Shown here: piece after piece, positions 53,018-61,124 of the stretch | How the letters are laid out: every line of letters begins with the position of its first letter | How positions within the stretch are numbered: position 1 is the first letter of the stretch | From: a virus | Virus record (IMG/VR): IMGVR_UViG_3300001846_000277 | Location: 1-64,000 of that record | Direction: 5' to 3' (one strand) | DNA: 64,000 nt | Made by a program: the position numbers and the translations under genes | Notes under the pieces: generated by a model | Told to the model about the DNA's origin: nothing | What the model saw: only the letters and a program-made list of their open reading frames with translations | Databases searched by the model: none

Positions 53018-54393
53018 AACAAATGTGCCAATTCAGGAAATACTGCTTTAGCATTTACTCCTCTAATAGCATCAAGTTTGTTTACATACTCTCGAAATCC
53101 TGGCAGCATATCACTACGGTCTTCTGCGTCCATGTGATTCAATATTGCTTCCCAGCGTCTCCAGCCATAAGGATTATGTTCCCAAAAGGTAGAGTCCGTT
53201 GTCCAATGGTTATACAAGTAGTCTTTGAATTTTCGAAACAATTCACGTATTTCTGTTTTGTCCTCTTTGGGCAATATTTGTATGCTCAAAAACGTTGGTA
53301 TGTATAGTAGGTGCATGTTCACTAGACCGCCGCCTGCTTTTACGCCTCGAATTTCTTCTGTATTAACTTTTTTAAAATTCTGTGATATTTTCCAATGTAT
53401 GAAATCTGGCAAATGTTTTATGTTAAAAATTTGTATAGCAGTAGCAATACTTGGACGTATGTTGTCTGGTGTATTATCCAGCATGTGTAAATTGCGTTCT
53501 ACTGTATCCCAATCTGTAGGATAACGTATGTAGTTGTTGCGTGGTCCAGCAGCGTCCATGCTGACACCTACTTTTACTATTTCAAAATGACTCCACAGAT
53601 CAATTAAATCTTTGTCAACCAGTATACCATTTGTATTGTAGCGTAGACGTATACTTTTGTTATATCCTTGTCTAACAATTTCTTCAATAAACTTTTTGTG
53701 TTCAGCAATCATCAGTGGTTCGCCGCCAGCAAAGTATACTTCACGTAGATTAGGTATTTGTTTGTATAAGTCGTCCCAGAATATTTCTTGTTCATGCCAT
53801 TTGTTGTTGAAAGCAGATTTGTCCCACTGCATTTGTCTTTTAACTTCTGGATCTTCTAACTGTGGCTCTAATACTTTCCAGTCCTTTACCCACTTACTAC
53901 TGTCATGTGGTGAACACATTACACACTTGATATTACAAGTGTGCCCAAGGCGCAGGTCTAAATATTGTAATTCTTCTTTGTAGTATCCATTTTTGTGTGT
54001 TTCGTTTAATAAATTTTGTATATCAAGACCACGTTCCATCCATGTTCCTGTTTCCCACACACGTTTACTTACTACACCTTTTGATTCTTCAGCAAAACAT
54101 TTGCTACAACTTGCAGGTATCTTGCCTTCCATCATTGTGCGCCTTACACCACGCATGTATTCGCTGTTCCATGCTTCCATAGGAGATGTTGTCGCAAAGT
54201 TTATATGCTGTCCGCTATCGTCTTTTACAATACCCACTGTATGATCTGTGCCTGCTCCGCTGGCATTAGCACTACAGCATAGTCGCATATCTCCGTTAGG
54301 CCGTGTTGCCATGTGTATCCAAGGCAAAGCACAGAAAGTTTCTGTTGCTTCTGCTTTTAGTCTATTGTTGAATAAATCTAAAAAATCTTTCAT
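53014..54393 (-). CDS. radical SAM protein with N-terminal twitch-type cysteine region, 459 aa
   Basis: C21, C39-C40 (RLCCSANASGAG) and C96/C99 (CSKC) precede the core C153-x3-C157-x2-C160 (CNIKCVMC); FAGGEP follows. It is a close paralogue of 29136-30557 (same RLCC/RVCC-SANAS segment and length). It is followed by two rSAM genes, reproducing the order seen after 44079. The reaction is unknown. Confidence 0.84.
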   Translation of the reverse strand: MKDFLDLFNNRLKAEATETFCALPWIHMATRPNGDMRLCCSANASGAGTDHTVGIVKDDSGQHINFATTSPMEAWNSEYMRGVRRTMMEGKIPASCSKCFAEESKGVVSKRVWETGTWMERGLDIQNLLNETHKNGYYKEELQYLDLRLGHTCNIKCVMCSPHDSSKWVKDWKVLEPQLEDPEVKRQMQWDKSAFNNKWHEQEIFWDDLYKQIPNLREVYFAGGEPLMIAEHKKFIEEIVRQGYNKSIRLRYNTNGILVDKDLIDLWSHFEIVKVGVSMDAAGPRNNYIRYPTDWDTVERNLHMLDNTPDNIRPSIATAIQIFNIKHLPDFIHWKISQNFKKVNTEEIRGVKAGGGLVNMHLLYIPTFLSIQILPKEDKTEIRELFRKFKDYLYNHWTTDSTFWEHNPYGWRRWEAILNHMDAEDRSDMLPGFREYVNKLDAIRGVNAKAVFPELAHLL

Positions 54394-54995
54394 TTACGTC
54401 CGATCAATAGGTATCTATTATATAATGGCAAGTTAAGTGTATCTTTATACATTATATCTCCTAGCTCACTTGCTTCAGCAAATTCGTGTAGGCTATCATA
54501 GCACCTAACATGATCTGGCACTTCTTTATAATTATTGTTTTGTAACACAAGCAAACTATTATCAGGCACATTATTCAACCAACGGTTGTATTGTTCTTGG
54601 GTAATATGCTCTGTGCTTGTGTTAATAACTACGTCAGGCTCATACTCATATTTATATTCGCACATGTCTGCGGTAATTGCTGTAAACTTGCCTATCATTT
54701 CTTGACGTTTACATATCATATTTGCTGTTTCTTCGCAACTAGGATCAATATCAATGCTGCGTATATCATTAATGTCAAGTCTGCTGTTGAATAGTAAACT
54801 ACTTAACACTCCATTCCAGCCGCCGTGGATAACTATGTCCAAAGGTTTTATAGGTGCGTAACCAGTTAGTTTTTCAATAAGCCAAACTTTGCTTTTTATT
54901 TGACCTTTCCAAAAACTTTCTAACACACCAAAATGGTTTTCGCTGTTGCGCACAGCGTCCATCCAAAATGCTACATCGTCCAAGTTTACCAGCAT
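54390..54995 (-). CDS. SAM-dependent methyltransferase-like protein, 201 aa
   Basis: VLSSLLFNSRL, SIDIDPSCEETA, VVINTSTEHI and LLVLQNNNYK form the Rossmann-type pattern shared with 36200-37114, but without that protein's N-terminal repeats. It overlaps the glycosyltransferase-like gene upstream by 10 bp. It probably methylates a sugar or other metabolite of the cluster; the acceptor is unknown. Confidence 0.7.
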   Translation of the reverse strand: MLVNLDDVAFWMDAVRNSENHFGVLESFWKGQIKSKVWLIEKLTGYAPIKPLDIVIHGGWNGVLSSLLFNSRLDINDIRSIDIDPSCEETANMICKRQEMIGKFTAITADMCEYKYEYEPDVVINTSTEHITQEQYNRWLNNVPDNSLLVLQNNNYKEVPDHVRCYDSLHEFAEASELGDIMYKDTLNLPLYNRYLLIGRK

Positions 54996-56065
54996 GTTTT
55001 AACCATTTCTTTTCTTATTTTTTGGAAGTGTTTAAAATTATGTTTACGTATTTCTAATGTAATGCTGTTTAGTTCTTCCACACTATACTTTTTAATTGTA
55101 TTATACAATGTTTCTGTGGCTTTGTAAAGTCTTTTATCTTCTGGTAGTTCGTCATAACTTTCATCCCATATACTATTAAAAGTTTGAAAACCAAGCTCAC
55201 GTAAATATTTTAAACTATACTGCGGTCCAACAAGAATAAATGCTTGTTTACATACAATCGGTTTCCATATTTTTTCACTAAAAAATATGTGATGATGTAA
55301 GTTATGTTCTTTTCCATAAAATGTTTCGGTCACTAAGTTAATTAAACATTCGTCATAAATCATTCTATTGTAGTCATTAGGTCTGCTGCCACGAGAAAAA
55401 TCTTCTGTATCAAAATTTAATGGTAATTTTGTTTTTGTTATTTCTTTTTGATTATTCAGTATAATACCTATTTCTTGTGTGTAATTTTGATTATAAGACA
55501 TAACATTTTGTTCATATGGCATACGACTACTATTGGTTTCATATTGTGTGTCTAAGCATGTGACTATGCCTTTGTCTAATAGATCAAAATAATCGATTAG
55601 TGTGACTGTTTGTAATCTATGAGGATGAGGACGATTATTAAGACAACAAAAGTATGTTGGTTTATAATATTTAATTTTATCCAAACGATAATCTATTAAA
55701 TTATCATACACCCTATGATACCATTCTGGATAGTAAAACGTTTGGAAATTTCCAGTAAGTGGCCATTTAGCATATTCTTTTTCTGCATCTAAAAGGGACG
55801 TTGCAAAAAATACTTTTCCTTGTAAATTATTTTTTACAACAAAACTATCAATTTTACTAAATCTTCTGTAGGCAAATCCTTCTAAAATCTCGTGTAGTAG
55901 TAAAAATACATTTGGTTTATACAGTTCTTTTATGTAGTTCAGTTCTAATCTGCGTCTAAAATCTTCAATAAAAAAATATTTTCCGTTGCCTTGCCATTGT
56001 TCATAAGGTAGATATTGCAAACCAAAAGGGTTTGTATAACTTGTATGTTTTTTATTTGAATACAC
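54986..56065 (-). CDS. glycosyltransferase-like protein (GT10-type C-terminus), about 359 aa (GTG start)
   Basis: The LNNRPHPHR segment and a C-terminal TETFY...FFSEKIWKPI...FILVGPQYSLKYL pattern recall the donor-binding end of GT10 fucosyltransferase-like GT-B enzymes. Two relatives in the window (56052-57011 and 59331-60389) share both signatures; a third (62935) shares the C-terminal SEK pattern. The start at GTG 56065 has AAGG 9 nt upstream; an in-frame TTG at 56074 has poor spacing. It probably transfers a sugar in the surface-glycan part of the cluster (inference). Confidence 0.55.
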   Translation of the reverse strand: MYSNKKHTSYTNPFGLQYLPYEQWQGNGKYFFIEDFRRRLELNYIKELYKPNVFLLLHEILEGFAYRRFSKIDSFVVKNNLQGKVFFATSLLDAEKEYAKWPLTGNFQTFYYPEWYHRVYDNLIDYRLDKIKYYKPTYFCCLNNRPHPHRLQTVTLIDYFDLLDKGIVTCLDTQYETNSSRMPYEQNVMSYNQNYTQEIGIILNNQKEITKTKLPLNFDTEDFSRGSRPNDYNRMIYDECLINLVTETFYGKEHNLHHHIFFSEKIWKPIVCKQAFILVGPQYSLKYLRELGFQTFNSIWDESYDELPEDKRLYKATETLYNTIKKYSVEELNSITLEIRKHNFKHFQKIRKEMVKTCW

Positions 56066-57011
56066 GTTGGGCAACCTTAAAATTATGTCTACGTATTTTA
56101 AAAGTTATATTATTTAATTCTTCTAATGTATAATTTTCATACAAATGTTTAAGTTGATCCATAGCAGCAAACATTCTTTTATCATTATTCATATTGTCAT
56201 AACTTTCATCAATGATGCTGTCAAATGTTTTAAATCCTTTTGTTTTTAAATATTGCAAAGAATGTTTTTGCCCAATTAAAATTAGTATTTGTCCTGCAAA
56301 CATAGGTTTAATAATCTTTTCAGTAAGAAACAACCCCGGTTCATGATAAAATGTTTCAGATGTTAAATTTACCAAGCTATTATAAATTTTTGGATTTAAA
56401 TCAAACGGTTTACTATGTTGTAGTTTGTCAACACGCTCTACATAATCTAGGTGTAAAGGTATTTTGTTTTCCGTATCTTTAATATATTTTGCAACACTTT
56501 TTGGTAATATATCCGGCATCATACATCTTTGCATAAATTGATTTGCACTAAGTCTGTCAATCTCTCTAAAGCTAACTTTACCTTTGTCTAATAATTTTAA
56601 ATAATTCATATATACCAACGATTGACATCTATGAGAGTGTTGCCTGTTGTTTAAAAAACAAAAAAAGTTTTTCTTTTTATATTTAGGAGAGGCATAATTA
56701 CCACGAAAATGAGTTGCAAAAGTTTTAAAATGAATATTATAAACTTTAACAGAATAAAGTTTTGGCTTAGATGTTTGTTTTAACCATTTTTTATATAAAC
56801 TTTCAACATGAAAATTACCGCTTAAATAAACAAGTCTACAATCCATATTGTATTTTTTATAAAATACGTGCAAATTTAAAAAATGATTCCAGCAGTCGCC
56901 TTCGCTATTATTATCAACTATAACTGTAGTATTAGGATTCTTAACAGCTCTCAAATATTTACTAGGAAGATTTAAAGGTTCGTGATAGTTTAATTCAATA
57001 TGCTCTGCCAA
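56052..57011 (-). CDS. glycosyltransferase-like protein (GT10-type C-terminus), 319 aa (TTG start)
   Basis: LNNRQHSHR, then TSETFY...LFLTEKIIKPM and LILIGQKHSLQYLKTKGFKTF give the same layout as the downstream paralogue. The start is TTG at 57011 after AAGGA; no other start codon gives a full N-terminus. It overlaps the epimerase gene by 22 bp. Function inferred as glycosyl transfer. Confidence 0.55.
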   Translation of the reverse strand: MAEHIELNYHEPLNLPSKYLRAVKNPNTTVIVDNNSEGDCWNHFLNLHVFYKKYNMDCRLVYLSGNFHVESLYKKWLKQTSKPKLYSVKVYNIHFKTFATHFRGNYASPKYKKKNFFCFLNNRQHSHRCQSLVYMNYLKLLDKGKVSFREIDRLSANQFMQRCMMPDILPKSVAKYIKDTENKIPLHLDYVERVDKLQHSKPFDLNPKIYNSLVNLTSETFYHEPGLFLTEKIIKPMFAGQILILIGQKHSLQYLKTKGFKTFDSIIDESYDNMNNDKRMFAAMDQLKHLYENYTLEELNNITFKIRRHNFKVAQRVFK

Positions 57012-57901
57012 TGATGGATCGTCCTTTCAATACCTTCTTCATAAGATACTTTAGGTGTCCATCCTGTTTTACTTGTAAGCAAGTTGTGATTACTGTTAAG
57101 CCACCAAATTTCACCATGACGTGGATCTTTTGTATCCCAATTTATCTGTCCTGTCCAATCTAATTGTTCAGCAATGTAATCTGCACAATGTCTAATTTTT
57201 CTCGGATCGTCTGGTCCAATTGTATAGAAATTTCCTTTACATGAATCTCTATTTTCAATTACCGCCATCCATGCATCTAACAAATCACTAATGTAAATAA
57301 AGTTTCTATATGGTTCTGCATATCCTAAATTACAAGTATCGCCTTTGATCATTTGAGCAATAATTTGTTCTGTGACAAAAAAGTCATTGTCCTTACGTCC
57401 ATAACTGTTTGTTTGTCTAAAACTTGCCCAAGGCAAACCGTATGCTCTACCAGCATATTCTAAATATTTTTCACAACCATACTTAGCAACAGCATAAGGA
57501 GCATTTGGATTAGGCTGAGTATATTCATCAAAAGCAACGCTTTCTTTATAAGTTCCGGTTTGTTCTACTTCATCTGAAATGGGTTGCCAGCCATAAACTT
57601 CCATAGTGCTTGCGAATACAAAATAAGGTAATGTGCTAAGTTGTCTACATGCTTCAATAAGATTAACTGTGCCAACATAATTTACTTCACTAAAACTTAC
57701 TTGTTCATAAAAACTTTTTTGCACTTCAGTTCTAGCAGCAAGGTGAACCACAATGTCAGGATTCACTGACTTTACTTCTTGTTGTATTCCTGTATGATGT
57801 GTTAAATCTGTTTTAAGCTCATGGACTTCTCCAATTGCTTGTAATCTTGGCAACAAGTGTTGTCCAATAAATCCGCTAGATCCAGTTAGTAATATTTTCA
57901 T
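56990..57901 (-). CDS. NAD-dependent sugar epimerase/dehydratase (SDR superfamily), 303 aa
   Basis: GSSGFIGQHLL near residue 6 is the Rossmann GxxGxxG motif; YAVAKYG holds the YxxxK catalytic pair; a VFASTMEVYG strand and a later RHGEIWW segment match extended SDRs such as GDP-mannose dehydratase or UDP-glucose epimerase. The ATG at 57901 has AAGGAG. It heads the leftward operon into the glycosyltransferase, methyltransferase and rSAM genes. It supplies a nucleotide sugar; which one is unknown. Confidence 0.82.
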   Translation of the reverse strand: MKILLTGSSGFIGQHLLPRLQAIGEVHELKTDLTHHTGIQQEVKSVNPDIVVHLAARTEVQKSFYEQVSFSEVNYVGTVNLIEACRQLSTLPYFVFASTMEVYGWQPISDEVEQTGTYKESVAFDEYTQPNPNAPYAVAKYGCEKYLEYAGRAYGLPWASFRQTNSYGRKDNDFFVTEQIIAQMIKGDTCNLGYAEPYRNFIYISDLLDAWMAVIENRDSCKGNFYTIGPDDPRKIRHCADYIAEQLDWTGQINWDTKDPRHGEIWWLNSNHNLLTSKTGWTPKVSYEEGIERTIHHWQSILN

Positions 57902-57917
57902 GTAAAACTCCTTACTA

Positions 57918-57965
57918 TATTTACAATCCATTAAGTATGTAGTTATTAAATCTGGTGGTTAAATA
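57918..57965. promoter_or_regulatory. divergent late-type promoters
   Basis: Minus: GTAAATA (57918-57924) with an AAGGAG site before the ATG at 57901 (leadered). Plus: TTAAATA (57959-57965), 4 nt before the ATG at 57970 (leaderless configuration). Confidence 0.45.
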
Positions 57966-57969
57966 CATT

Positions 57970-58557
57970 ATGTTTGATATCGTAGATGAATTTGAAAAAC
58001 AAATAGCAGATTTTTTTGGTGCTCCGTATGCTGTAAGCACTGACTGCTGCACTCATGCTATTGAACTATGTTTAAGGTATAAAAAAATTAAACATGTAAC
58101 AATTCCTACACATACCTATCTAAGTGTTCCAATGACTGCAAAAAAAGTTGGTGCTACTGTGTCTTGGGCTAATAGTAGATGGGAAGAATATTATAACTTA
58201 CACAGCAACATATATGATGCTGCTGTTTTATGGAGACGAAACAGTTATGTAAAAGATAGTTACATGTGTTTGAGTTTTCAATACCGTAAGCATCTTAGTT
58301 TAGGCAGAGGCGGTATGATTTTATTAAGCAGCAAAGAAGAAAAAGATGATTTAATAAAATTAGGATATGACGGTAGACACAGAAATGCTCCTTGGGCAGA
58401 ACAAGATATTAACAGTATGGGTTATCATTATTACATGACACCAGAAACAGCACAATTAGGTTTAGACAAATTGCCAGATGCTATTACGTCTACTCCAAAA
58501 TTGTGGACATGGAAAGATTATCCTGATATATATAATCAGGTAGCTCATATGATTTGA
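57970..58557 (+). CDS. DegT/DnrJ/EryC1-like sugar aminotransferase, short form, 195 aa
   Basis: FGAPYAVSTDCCTHAIELCL near the N-terminus and PTHTYLSVPMTAKKVGA match the family's PLP-cofactor contact region, and SFQYRKHLSLGRGGMI contains the candidate PLP lysine. Usual members have about 370 residues, so half the protein is missing or this is a compact variant. The start at 57970 fits the late promoter; a GTG at 57955 is also in frame. Its 3' end overlaps the opposite gene by 68 bp. Confidence 0.68.
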   Translation: MFDIVDEFEKQIADFFGAPYAVSTDCCTHAIELCLRYKKIKHVTIPTHTYLSVPMTAKKVGATVSWANSRWEEYYNLHSNIYDAAVLWRRNSYVKDSYMCLSFQYRKHLSLGRGGMILLSSKEEKDDLIKLGYDGRHRNAPWAEQDINSMGYHYYMTPETAQLGLDKLPDAITSTPKLWTWKDYPDIYNQVAHMI

Positions 58558-59338
58558 ATAATCTGTGAAAAGGTTGATACTTGTCGTTTTTACGTAGCTC
58601 TCTGCACAAATAATCTTGCAATTTATGCGAATCCTTAATACGATTTGTTTGAACATATATCTCAATATCATGTTGCAATTGGTCTATTAATTTATGTGTA
58701 GACTTAGTTAATGTCCAGCCTAAATCTTTGTAAACATTTTCAACTAATAAATTTTTATGACTAGCAATATCTGGATGAATATCTTCTACAACCTTAAAAC
58801 ATAAATTCAAATCGTCAAATTCTCTAACTGTAATATTAGGTAGTTTTTTGTCATATAAATTTTTTAAGCCTTTTGCAATTTTTAGATCTTGTGGAAAATA
58901 ATTTATACCAGATAACCCGTGTTCTGCAAGTATTGGATCAAAGGCATGAGCTTGCCATAATATGTTTTCTGTATAAGATTTATTTACTGATAATATAGAG
59001 GTATAGTTTCTTACAATATCGTTAGTTATACTCCAATTACGTTGATGCCAAAACCTGCGTTCTTTTGGTGCATGAAACACACTTCCATAATTTTCCCAAT
59101 GAGTATTTGTTATCCAGTCAAATCTTTCAAAACCAGACCATAGTATTACAATTTTATCATGTTTAGTAAAATTAAATTTAGCATCCGCTTCAAACACCCT
59201 ACTTGCAATACCAACATTACCCAAGCCAGCAATTGCAAAATTATAAAAGTCTACACCTTTATCAAGTGCCATAATATCTGCCCATGTAGGCCAGCCATAC
59301 CTTGTAAAACTACAACCAAAAGCAAATAATCTATCCAT
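58490..59338 (-). CDS. SGNH-type hydrolase-like protein, 282 aa
   Basis: FAFGCSFTRYGWPTWADIM at the N-terminus is block I of the GCSxT subgroup, shared with the protein at 60386-61105 (FTFGCSFTHYYWPCWPEIL). IAGLGNVGIASRV is a possible block II, and a later DIHPDIASH segment may carry Asp and His. It is coupled to the gene upstream by an 8-bp overlap. Function inferred as esterase or acyl transferase. Confidence 0.68.
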   Translation of the reverse strand: MDRLFAFGCSFTRYGWPTWADIMALDKGVDFYNFAIAGLGNVGIASRVFEADAKFNFTKHDKIVILWSGFERFDWITNTHWENYGSVFHAPKERRFWHQRNWSITNDIVRNYTSILSVNKSYTENILWQAHAFDPILAEHGLSGINYFPQDLKIAKGLKNLYDKKLPNITVREFDDLNLCFKVVEDIHPDIASHKNLLVENVYKDLGWTLTKSTHKLIDQLQHDIEIYVQTNRIKDSHKLQDYLCRELRKNDKYQPFHRLFKSYELPDYIYQDNLSMSTILE

Positions 59339-60389
59339 TTTGAATAATCCATTTGTCTATACGTTTTGAATCAAAAAATATTTTATCTTTATAATGATTA
59401 TTAAAATGTTTATTATTAGTAGTAGAAAAATTTTTATATACTTCTGGAGGAAATATATTTTCAGTTGATTTAATCATTTCAATTAAATGTTGAAAATTAT
59501 GTTTTATTTTATATTCGCAAGCATCATATATGCGTGAATAATCATGATCCTTGTATTTTGCTACCTGTTGCCACAATGCATCTGCTCGGGCTTCATCGTC
59601 TTCTATACTATCAAAACTATAATCAAAAAGATTATCATATAAATCAAATCCTAATTCAACAAGTGCTTTATGATAGTTAGGCACACTAAATGTAATAAAA
59701 GGACGTTGATGTAAGATTGGCACAAAAGTTTTTTCTGTCATAAACAAACATTCAGTGTTGCTTTCACAAACTACACTCAATGCACTATCACTAAATTGCT
59801 CTGGAGGGTATAGTATTTCGCCGTCCCTTCCTTTCCAATCTAATCTTTTAGAAATCATATAATCAGTAAAATATTTCCATTCGTGTTCTTGTGAAATATT
59901 ATTTGTTGACCAAGAAATGTGACCATAGTTTTCACATTTGTTTTTATACAACATATCCATAAAAATACATCGATGAGGATGCCCTCTATTGTTTAAACTT
60001 GTAAACAATTTTTTTGGTGTATTGACTTTATGTAATTTCCAATTTCGATCTATATGAGATTGTAAAACTGCGTTTGCAAAGTAATGCATAAATTGCACTA
60101 AGTTTTTACCTTTTGTAATGTAATGTCTATTGTTTAATTTACCTAAATATGCTGGTCTAAACAAATAAACTTTTACATTGTTTTCCTCTGCAAATGCAAG
60201 AAATTCTTTCCAAGAGTTTTTATCATTATAAATGTAAATAATTTCATATTCTTCAAATCCTATCACATATAAAGTTTTACATTCTGGACGTTGCATTGAT
60301 TTTTTTAACTCAATGGCCATTTGTTCGTGTATACTATGGGCCCATACAAACCACCAAACGCATCCATTATTATCAATAGGAAAATTCAT
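59331..60389 (-). CDS. glycosyltransferase-like protein (GT10-type C-terminus), 352 aa
   Basis: LFTSLNNRGHPHR and LFMTEKTFVPILHQRPFITF match the layout of the proteins at 54986 and 56052, then FDLYDNLFDYSFDSIEDD parallels their DESYD region. The ATG overlaps the upstream stop (ATGA). It lies between two SGNH proteins that are close relatives, suggesting a sugar-modifying unit. Function inferred. Confidence 0.55.
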   Translation of the reverse strand: MNFPIDNNGCVWWFVWAHSIHEQMAIELKKSMQRPECKTLYVIGFEEYEIIYIYNDKNSWKEFLAFAEENNVKVYLFRPAYLGKLNNRHYITKGKNLVQFMHYFANAVLQSHIDRNWKLHKVNTPKKLFTSLNNRGHPHRCIFMDMLYKNKCENYGHISWSTNNISQEHEWKYFTDYMISKRLDWKGRDGEILYPPEQFSDSALSVVCESNTECLFMTEKTFVPILHQRPFITFSVPNYHKALVELGFDLYDNLFDYSFDSIEDDEARADALWQQVAKYKDHDYSRIYDACEYKIKHNFQHLIEMIKSTENIFPPEVYKNFSTTNNKHFNNHYKDKIFFDSKRIDKWIIQNG

Positions 60390-61105
60390 TTCATAAACTC
60401 TCTTGGATTAAAATCAAATACTTCATTTAATTTTTTTCTGTTACTTAGTTGAACACTAGCATTATTATGTATTTTATTCCAGTAATCTTTGTTTTTTTTA
60501 CTAATTTTTATATTCATCACTTTTTCAACGATTCTTACATGATCTAATATATCTGGATGAGAGTCTTGTAAAACTCCAAAAGATTTGCTGCCTTTTTCAG
60601 CTTTAAAATATTGCATTTCTGGTAATGTAGCAGCAAACTTATTATACAAATCATTTACTTCAGGTCCGGCTATATCTGTATCTTCCCAAGCAGAAGGAAA
60701 AGCACTTGCTTGAAATTTTATTAAATCTTTATATGTGCCATTTACATGATTTATAGCAGTAGTATTTTTTACAATGTCGTGTTCCCAGGACCAAAAATAC
60801 TTGTGATACTTGTTCCAAATACGTTCACCTATATTACTAAAGACGTTGCCATATTGTGCAAAGCCTTCGCCTAGTATTCTATCCTCACGATTCCAACTGG
60901 TCCATAGTATCATAATTTCATCATCTGATGTAAATTTATGCTTTACATCAGCTTCCATAATTCTATAGCTAATACCAACATTACCTATACCTGCTAAACC
61001 ATAATTGTAAACTTGTGTGTCAGTTAATTCTCTATCTAAAATTTCAGGCCAACAAGGCCAATAGTAATGAGTAAAACTGCAACCAAATGTGAATAATCTG
61101 CGCAT
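60386..61105 (-). CDS. SGNH-type hydrolase-like protein, paralogue, 239 aa
   Basis: FTFGCSFTHYYWPCWPEIL is block I, GLAGIGNVGISYR a candidate block II, and SHPDILDHVRI holds Asp and His. It is a paralogue of 58490-59338. It starts the leftward operon opposite the amidinotransferase gene. Function inferred as an esterase or acyl transferase. Confidence 0.68.
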   Translation of the reverse strand: MRRLFTFGCSFTHYYWPCWPEILDRELTDTQVYNYGLAGIGNVGISYRIMEADVKHKFTSDDEIMILWTSWNREDRILGEGFAQYGNVFSNIGERIWNKYHKYFWSWEHDIVKNTTAINHVNGTYKDLIKFQASAFPSAWEDTDIAGPEVNDLYNKFAATLPEMQYFKAEKGSKSFGVLQDSHPDILDHVRIVEKVMNIKISKKNKDYWNKIHNNASVQLSNRKKLNEVFDFNPREFMK

Positions 61106-61113
61106 ATATTGCC

Positions 61114-61120
61114 TTAAATA
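61114..61120 (+). promoter_or_regulatory. late-type promoter TTAAATA, leaderless configuration
   Basis: TTAAATA is followed by CTGT and the ATG at 61125; the 14-nt string TTAAATACTGTATG is identical to the minus-strand sequence before 42545. The opposite gene starts at 61105, leaving a 19-bp gap. Confidence 0.5.
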
Positions 61121-61124
61121 CTGT

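Noticed and set aside
17980-54393. Prophage remnant or bacterial genomic island instead of a phage genome
   Set aside because: T4-type late promoters lie throughout, and phage structural genes sit both before the rSAM genes and among them without a break in style. The possibility of an assembly join cannot be excluded from the sequence alone.
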